DNA from: Cladorhizidae sp. MBARI D1340-BT2
Lineage: Eukaryota > Porifera > Demospongiae > Poecilosclerida > Cladorhizidae
Length of the DNA stretch: 64,000 bases
Direction: 5' to 3'
NCBI GenBank assembly: GCA_028752905.1
Contig: JAQNBH010000002.1
Location: 34,378,075-34,442,074 of the forward strand
Shown: in pieces, positions 48,156 through 57,100 of the stretch
Layout of the letters: every line of letters starts with the position of its first letter
Numbering within the stretch: the first letter of the stretch is position 1
Program-made: the position numbers and the translations under genes
Notes under the pieces: generated by a model
The model's input: the letters and a program-made list of their open reading frames with translations, nothing else
What the model was told of the DNA's origin: nothing
Database searches by the model: none

Positions 48156-51100
48156 CATGTATACATATATATATATATATATCATGTATATAATACATAC
48201 CTATTCCTTATCATGTGTAGCTGTTGCTAGTACTTGAGTGAAGTGAGACCATGTACTAATCATGTAGACCCTTTATGCCTCGGGTGTAAGTACGGGTGTA
48301 AGTACGTTCATCACCTGGAGTAATAGACAACCCCCATGTACGTATGTGTGTGGACTGCAGTATAGTAATTCTGTGCATGCGCTTAATTGTGCTGCTGGGC
48401 AATTCCATGAAAAGTGAAACCCTGAGGTCAAATTTTAAAAGTGGTCAAATCCTAGCATGAATACACCATTTTGAAGCTCAAAGGATGTAGTTTTAGGTTT
48501 CACAATTAGATTTTCAATTTTCCGGGTTTGCGCTTAATTAGGGATGCTTGTAACAACATTGATGATAAGAAAGGTATTCATGACCATTTTGGTGATATCA
48601 GGGACAGATTAACTTATCCTAAAAAATACATGTAAACAGTGAAAAAATTGTATGATTGGACCTCCTAGGAGTTTCTTAAAGTGAATTATCAAAATCTAAT
48701 TAATGACAGCTGTCCGCTCAGTAATTATGGCATTGATTTTTAGCATGTTGGGCCTCTGTACTTCCGTCACAAAAATAGTACCATCGACCGAGTTATTTGT
48801 CAACAGTTTACTTTTGTGTGAAACAAACTCAGGTCATCTTTTAGACCTCTAATGGGTATAATATCCACATCTTAAAAAAAGGCCACACCTACTGCATGTG
48901 GTGTAAAAGACCATGTGGTGTAAAAGACGTGACGGAAGTACACATCATGTGTACTTCCGTCAGTCACGTACTTCCGTCACAAGTTAATGGTCCACTGTTT
49001 TAGCTAGTTCTTTGAGCTCAGAGTAAATGTCGGATTAGAGTAAACATCTAGTACTTTTTACAACAGCCATATTAGGATCTGGTGGTTTGTAATGTACATA
49101 ACAAAGCAGCTGCATTCGGTGTGTTACCTAGAGCTAGCCTGCTTACAAAACTGCTCCTGAGTTACTGAAGAACAGGCTAGTGCCAGAGAGAGACAGGCAA
49201 AAAGAAGAGCAGGAAAATCCCGAGCTCTACAAGGCCTATCTTGAAAAAGGTCGAAAGAGGAAGGGCTCAGCACTTATCACAGCTAAGGCACAGATGACAG
49301 TTAAACAGAGAGAGGAATTTCTAATGAAAGAGCGCCTTCGACTGCGAAAACTTCATGCCGTTCCTCAAAATCCTGGTGAATCCAGCAATGCAGCAACACC
49401 TTACCGCTCCACCCAGTCATTGGGTAAAGATGTAAAACGGGCATGCACAAGTTTGCCAAAGTCCCCACAAAAGCAGCGGTGTGTGGTGAGCAAGCTTGCT
49501 GAATCAGTTGGCCTGAAAGTGGTTTGACCATCGACACCATCAACCTCTCCACATGCTTATGGCTCTGCACTCATCGATGACACAAAAAGGCTTGTCCATG
49601 AGTTTTATCAAAACAACGACATTTCGTGGCAAGCTCCTGGTCGTAAAGATCGAGTCATCATTAGAGAGAGGACCGAGGGGGGGGAGAAGGTCAAAAGGAC
49701 AGAGCAGGTTCGGTTTATGCTTATGTCTCTCAGAGAAGCCCACAGCAAGTTTAAGGAGGAAAATCCTTCACTCAAGATAGGCCTGGCAAAGTTTTGCGAG
49801 CTGCGACCAACTCACGTGAAGCTATTCGATCAGATTCCACATCAAGTATGTGTATGTAGCTATCACGAGAACGTGAGGCTTCTGCTTGTGGCTCTGAAAG
49901 ATCACACTACCTTGAGTACAGATTTTTCAGGGTTCATCAACCAAGTCACCTGCGATTCAAGCTCAAAGGAATGCATGAATGGAAAATACTCCAAGTGCAA
50001 AGATGTGATCGATAAGTTTACTCCTGACAATAGCTCATCGATTGCTCACTACCAGCAGTGGCGAAGTGTAGACAATCGCGTGGGGAAGCTCGACATCACA
50101 GGAACAGTGGAAGAGTGCTTCCTAGAGCTCAAAGTGCAAGTTCGGCCTTTCCTGCTGCACACACACACAAAACGGAAGCAATCAGCGTCGTTCAAGTCCT
50201 TAGTTAAATAATGTGATGGCAAGAGTGTCGTTCTGCAAGTAGATTTCTCCGAGAATGCCATCATTGCGAGCCAACGAGAGATCCAATCAGCTCACTGGAA
50301 CCATGGCCAGGCCACCCTTTTCACAGCACACGCATGGATAAGGCATGATGAATCCGACACTTGCAGCATGGTCATTGTTTCAGATGACCTAAACCACACG
50401 AAACATAGTGTTTATGTCTTCATGCAGTGCATTATGACCCACCTAAAGGCTTCCTACCCTGACATCGAAAAGATCGACATCTTCAGTGATGGCCCGACAT
50501 CCCAGAGGTTCCTTTTTTCAAATCTACATGGATGGGAAATGGAGCATGATTTGAAGATCCGTTGGAACTTCTTTGCCACATCTCACGGCAAGGGGGTGGT
50601 TGATGGTATTGGAGGCACTGTTAAGAGGGCAGTTTGGAGACATGTGAAGGCTGAAAGAGGTCATATGACAAATCACAGCCAATATGCAGACCTCGGAAAA
50701 CAACTCTGCCCAAAAGTCCACATTGAATATGTCCCTAAGGAAGACATAGCCCAGCATACACCTTTCTTAGACAAGAAATGGGAGAACATCAAGGCAGTAC
50801 CTGGGAGTCACCAAGTCCATAGTGTTCGAGATGATGGCAGTGATTTTGTCAAAGTGTCAGACACAACTGACTCTACTGAGTGCCGAAGATGCCAGATTCG
50901 CATCTCTGACCCTCAGGTATCTTCAGATGCAGAAAGCACAGACCCGAATGAAGATGGCGAAGATACAGACCCCAATGAAGATGGCAAAGACACAGACCCG
51001 AATGAAGATGTCGAAAGCACGGCCTTAAATGCTATCGATGTGGACGTTGGACAGTGGGCTGTGGTTGTATACGATGGAGAACAATATCCTGGGGAGGTTA

Positions 51101-54100
51101 CTGCTATTTCTGATGTTGAGGAGGTGGAAGTGAGTGTGCTGCACAAGAGTGGGAGCTGCTGGAAATGGCCACAGCCCAAGGACATGATTTATTACCACAA
51201 AAAGGATATTGTTCGCCTTATTAGTCCTCCCATTGCTGCTGGTCACCGTGGCCAGTTCATCTTTAGTGATCTCTAATTAACTGAACTGCTAAGTATTTGC
51301 ATAAAGTAAGCTTAGTATTGTTATGACAATGTTCCACATGTAATATTTGAAGGAATTGCAGGGTAATAATCAGACGTGTACTTCCGTCACAATTTAACTG
51401 TACTTCTGTCACGATCTAATTAACCTATCACGTGTGGACATGTTAAAGAAAATTTTGAATTACCATAAGATAGTACTACACTCAACCTTTAAAATGTGTG
51501 ACAAAGACAGAGCTGTCACTTGTACAATCACAGAATTTCAATTCTGAACCCATGTACCCTGCAATTCCACATTTGTCTGCGTACTTCCGTCACAGGCACT
51601 TAAGAAAGCATTTTCCCTTTCCTGTAATTAGATTATAATTTTTTCTTGTTTTAATTTCAACCTCAGGTGAACCTTCAACCCGATGTATAATGAAATAAGA
51701 AACCACCCCTTACTTGATGTAGATAAGATTTATTTTGTTATCTGATTTGTACTTCCGTCACGGCGGAATTGCCCTGCTACAGACATTTCAGTGTACAATG
51801 GACCCGAGTAGAATGAGGAGAGGAAGATTTGATCGTTGAGAGCATGGTGTGCTGTAGAAACCGACCAGCTAAGGAGAGCTATGCAATGAGAACCTTTTTT
51901 ACCTCAAGCGTGTGTGAGTACGTACATTCATGACAATGCATAAATGGCCTCCATGGAAGTGCGTGTGAACTGCTCAAGGGCTTACCTATTCCACATGTAT
52001 GTATCTGGTTTCCAGCCGTACATTGCCACACCCCTTCTCTGGACACCTTAGGTTAAAACCAGAGTTGCTTCTCATCTTACCAGCTTATTAAAATTATAAT
52101 TTTAGCTTATTAAAATTATAATTTTAATCTGATGTGAAGAAGAATCCCTCCCCTAACAAAAACTTACTATATGAAAACCTGACGGGTATACTTGGTTATA
52201 ACCTTCAGTATAGCTAGTGTACGAGTTAGTACACTTATAACACCTAGTTACTGTAGTTTATCAAAGCCACGTTGACCTAGTTATCTATACTGTTGTTATC
52301 TAGTAGACTTATTTAGTGAAGCAGAAGCTAGAAGTTCTTCATGAGAGTTCCCCGTCAGATATATCTAGCTCTTGTGGTGGATGCCCTTACTAGAACAAGA
52401 ACTAGTGAAGCAGAAGCTAGAAGTTCTTCATGAGAGTTCCTCTTTGGATATATCTAGCTCTTGTGGTGGATGCCCTTACTAGAACAAGAACACGTGACTA
52501 AAGCTAATAATGCTCCAGAACTTAAGTTAGTCACACTACTCACCAGAATAATGCTCTTTCAACATGGCGCTCTAGTTCCTGAAGGCCATAGAGCTGTAGC
52601 CATGGCAACTGCTATTGGTCCAGTATTACAACCACAGAACTAGACCAGATGAAACTTACTATAGCAACTAGTTTTGTAAGGAGCATCTTCGAGGGAATCT
52701 CTGGAATAGAATTGAAGCAGAGACACTCGGTTATTAATAACTCATCAGCTGATACTCTACGAGTTCAAAAATTTATTCTGAGTGTGTGCCTTGGGCAAAC
52801 TTGCATGTATTTCCTCACAACTTGGATGTTACAGGTCTCCACTTAATCGGTGTACTAATAGAGGGTTACTCTCAGAAAGGGAGGCTGCGAAGATGAAGTG
52901 GAAAGTGTAACTACTCTGATGAGTTCTATAAAATTCCACAAAACTTGGTTGTTAACCGATTACACGCCGTATTCCTAGTACCCGCGGGCAAATTATTCGT
53001 GAATTAACGAGGTATTTTACTTATTATTTTTATATCTTCCGTTCTGCAGGGACTCCACCCATGAAACTTGGGTCATATTAAGCCACATGATAGCTCCACT
53101 TCCTGTAAAAAAATCGAGCCTTCCTTACCAACTGGGCAGAACTAACCAGCATTATAAAACCTTGTCATCTTCTTGGGGGTGAATATTTTCATATTTTCAC
53201 ACTATTATACACACATTAACTATTATACACACATTATAATGCCAACACAAGATGGAGCATCTATTTACAAACCCTCTACCATATGCAAAGCCAGTGGGTT
53301 GTTTTCCCCATCAAAATGCTAACAAATAATAATACAAAAAACAAATTATAAGAGAGTGAAAATGCTAACACATACTAGAATAAAACCATAATATAAAACA
53401 CAATTATGTAAGGGAGTGTCTTGGGTAGAGCTCCGGTCTTGCTGTCACGGGTAGAGTAGAACTTGCTCAGTCTTGGGTATAGCTTGCTTGGTCTCCGGCA
53501 TGATATTTCACCATGTTTTTATTCTACACAAACATGAGATACCAGGATAAGAATAACACTTGAATACTGGAGAGACGAGAGAAGTAGACGAAGGGACAGG
53601 GAGCGAGAGAAGTAGACGAAGGGACAGGGAGAGAGAGAAGTAGACGAAGGGGCAGGGAACAAGAGAGAAGTAGACGAAGGAGCAGGGAACAAGAGAGAAG
53701 CACAGAAAGGAGCAGGGGGTTCATAAACATTACTGATAGTCCACCAAGGTATGGTATTTACGAAAACAGTCACGGCCTGTTGATCCACCACACAAAGGAA
53801 CCTTACAAAAACAACACTGGGACCTTGCCTCATGCCTGTAACCTTTACAAATGCAAACTACACAGCGCTTCTTTGCACAGCACTGTGGGAAATGACCTAG
53901 TTTTAAATTGAGGCGATCTAGCTGACTATTTGCCTGACTACAACGTTGACCTGCACGCTGCCGAGAAGAGAAAGAACCAATCAAAGATTTAGCTAGAACA
54001 ATCCTAGCTTCTAGATAATTACCCTTCCTTACTGATATTGGAGCTTGGACAGAAGAAAACAAAATAAATGAATTCAATAAACAAGCTTCTATCAAATACG

Positions 54101-57100
54101 AAAAAACCCTTTTCCACCATCTCCTAGACTTTCTACCCAAATTATAGTAGCCTATTCTCTGATCTGCTCTGTCCACACCTCTCATGAATGACTGATAATC
54201 AGGCAAACATGGGGGACATGGCAGATCCTCTCTAGAACCATCAATTTTGCGCCTTTTTACAGTAGGAGGTACTAAATTATTTTCCGCGGGATGTATATTA
54301 GTTATCATGTAGATTGACCGTTTATCTACCCAAACTAAAGCCAGGAGTGCACCATTAGACCTATAATCATAATAACCTCTATTTCTAATCGAAGCTTTTG
54401 TTACTAAATCTGGAGGAAAGTTCCTCCTAGTATACCTAGCTGTACCACATGCACCAAAGCCTTTACTTGTAAGCGTTTGAAATAAATTAGGACTAGTATA
54501 ATAATTGTCCATGTACACATGGAAGTTCTTATGTTCTAATCCTTCTAACAAATCTAAAACAACTCTACTACACAAACCAGTTTTATCAGCTACTTCCACG
54601 TTCTTACCTGTATAAATCTGCAACCGATAAATGTACCCATTCCTAGCATCACAAAGGACAAACACTTTTATCCCCCATTTTATTGGTTTGTCCTTCATAT
54701 ACTGTTTGAAGCCAAGCCTACCTTGAAAGGGAATCATAGCTTCATCAATACTAAGCTCTTGATGCAAAGTATATTCACTCTCAAACTTAGGAGTAATCAA
54801 ATCTAATAACTTCCTTACCTTATAAAGCCGATCATAATTCAGGTTACCCTTTGTAACCAACAAACCATCAATAGAATTTACATGTACATAACGCATTAGC
54901 TCCAAAAATCGAGTCCTAGGCATTACTTTACGAACCAAAGATCCAGACAAATCCGAGTGATTAGTGGACCAGTACAATTCTAAGTATGGAAGTGTGGAAA
55001 CTCCCATTATTATCAACATTCCTACAAAAGCTTTCATTTCCTCTATATTAGTATCTACCCATGGCCTGGAGAGACTAGCCATCCTAGAAACGTAACTGTT
55101 CGTCTCTGCTACTAGGAGTTCCCACACTTCAAGAGTAAAAAAAAGGTAAAATGCATCTAAAAATGTACTTGATGCACCAAGCAATGAAGAAGTTGGACCA
55201 GCTGTTGCTGTATAGTCCAAAGGAGTTGGCTCCTTTATTTCCCACTTACCTGTGACCTCAGTTAGCCTAGAACCAGTGCCAGATGCTTGGGCAGAACCAG
55301 TGCCAGATGCTCGGACAGAACCAGTGCCAGATGCTCGCACACGCCTATAACCTCTGGCCCGCCTACTACCAGTACCTTTTGGAGGACCACTAGCAACACT
55401 TACGACTCCACTACCACTTGAGCTGCTTCCCCCTTGGCCAGTACTCCCTCGCCCGCCTCTCCCTCGGCCAGTACTCCCTCGCCTGCCTCTCCCTCGCACA
55501 ACTCCAGCACCAGTCGTGTTCCTACGCCCTGTAGAGACTTCAGGCAAGGCTTCCTCATCCTCCAATGTAACAAAAGGAGTCATAGATGCCTCATCTCCAC
55601 TCTCATCATCTGAAGCTGTAGGAAAAGTAGTGGGGAGGGTGGGAAAAACAAGATATATATATCAAGTTTGTGGTCAACATTTGTAAATTCAAATTCAAAT
55701 GAAAATCAACAACTCCAACCTACACTCTTAGCTATAACTTTTTTTCTATAACTATCCTGTCTGAATTTGGAATACCAACAGAATAAGCTAGTATTTGGCA
55801 ATAGTACACTCTCAGTTGACTATGGTAAACAAAGGCTATGAAGCGCTAAGGTTAGAAGAAACTTACAATCGAGAAGTCCATCCAAGCACGCCTCTTCTCT
55901 TAGAGCAACTGGATCCAGAGTGTTTCCTCGGTATGCATAGATGTCTTCACCTTCTTCCCCAAATGAATCTGACCCAGAATCGCCAGAATCGTCGGCTAAA
56001 AGTTGAGAAATAACGTCCTCACAGGAGAGCATCTTTGAGCAGTTAAAAAAAAAAAGCTCGACCAACAAAAATGGCGTTCAACCGCAGGATTTTTGTTGCA
56101 CGATGCATCAACCGGAAATAATCATTTTTGTGACGTTCTCTAGTCTACTAGGCATGTGCAGAACCCAACCGGGACTGTTAGCTCGTAACGGTTCATTTTA
56201 TATATTTTTGTGTGGCGAAGGATGTAAGGTCTCGCGCCATATGGCGCTTACGGCGTTTAATCGGTTAAGCACCTCCTCCAGAGCACAACCTGGTAAGAGA
56301 ACAAGTGCCTATTAATGAATGAATACTTAGCGAAGGAGGATAGCACCTGTGAGGCTGACATTTAATTCGCAAAGTCTTACATTGACCTTTATGACCTTTG
56401 TGGTTTGTTTGTTATACCTTCAGAACGACGAATGAAGGAGCTGAAGAGCGATGGCCTCTCCAACGTCAGCTATGACGGCTGCCAAGTGTTGTACGATGAG
56501 TTATTAATAACCGAGTGTCTCTGCTCAAATTCTATTCCAGAGATTCCCTCGAAGATGCTCCTTACAAAACTAGTTGCTATAGTAAGTTTCATCTGGTCAT
56601 ATAAAACTTGTATGGTAGCTTTTTGTTGGAAGGATTCAAGTCTCAGAGCAAGAAGGCGACGGCCACACTGAAGCACTGTGAAGGAGATGATGTCATCGTT
56701 GACCAAGTGCCGAGAAAATTTATTCAGAGTACATGTAGCGACCAAAAACTGTAAAGTTCAAGGGTTCTTCCCGAGTATCAGCTATTGCTCTCACTACATC
56801 CCATGGTGCTGTAAATTTGGAGCACGCCCAACTCATCACTTGGCGTGGTCTGAATGCACTCGACAATACGCTAAGTAAACTTACGTGGGTCCAAACAAAA
56901 AGACTATCACCTAGCAACAGGATGGTCGCCTAGCAACAGGACTACTTAATTAATTAATAAGGGGGGAATACACCTGAAAACACCAAAATTTGAACGCATT
57001 TTTGTAGCCATCATAACTTTCCCTCCCCAAAAATTGCACCCCCCAAACTGCGGCGAGGATAATTCCCAAGTGCCTGTCTACAGATGCCCAAATTAGGTTT

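Larger units (their letters stand above)
52956..56264 (-). mobile_element. piggyBac transposon, apparently complete
   Basis: Both ends are flanked by TTAA (52952-52955 and 56265-56268). The terminal inverted repeats are CCGATTACACGCCGTA and CCGATTAAACGCCGTA, one mismatch in 16. The element is 3309 bp and contains an uninterrupted two-exon transposase on the minus strand. TTAA duplication and the transposase family define piggyBac. This is the best candidate in the window for a recently active element. Confidence 0.92.
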
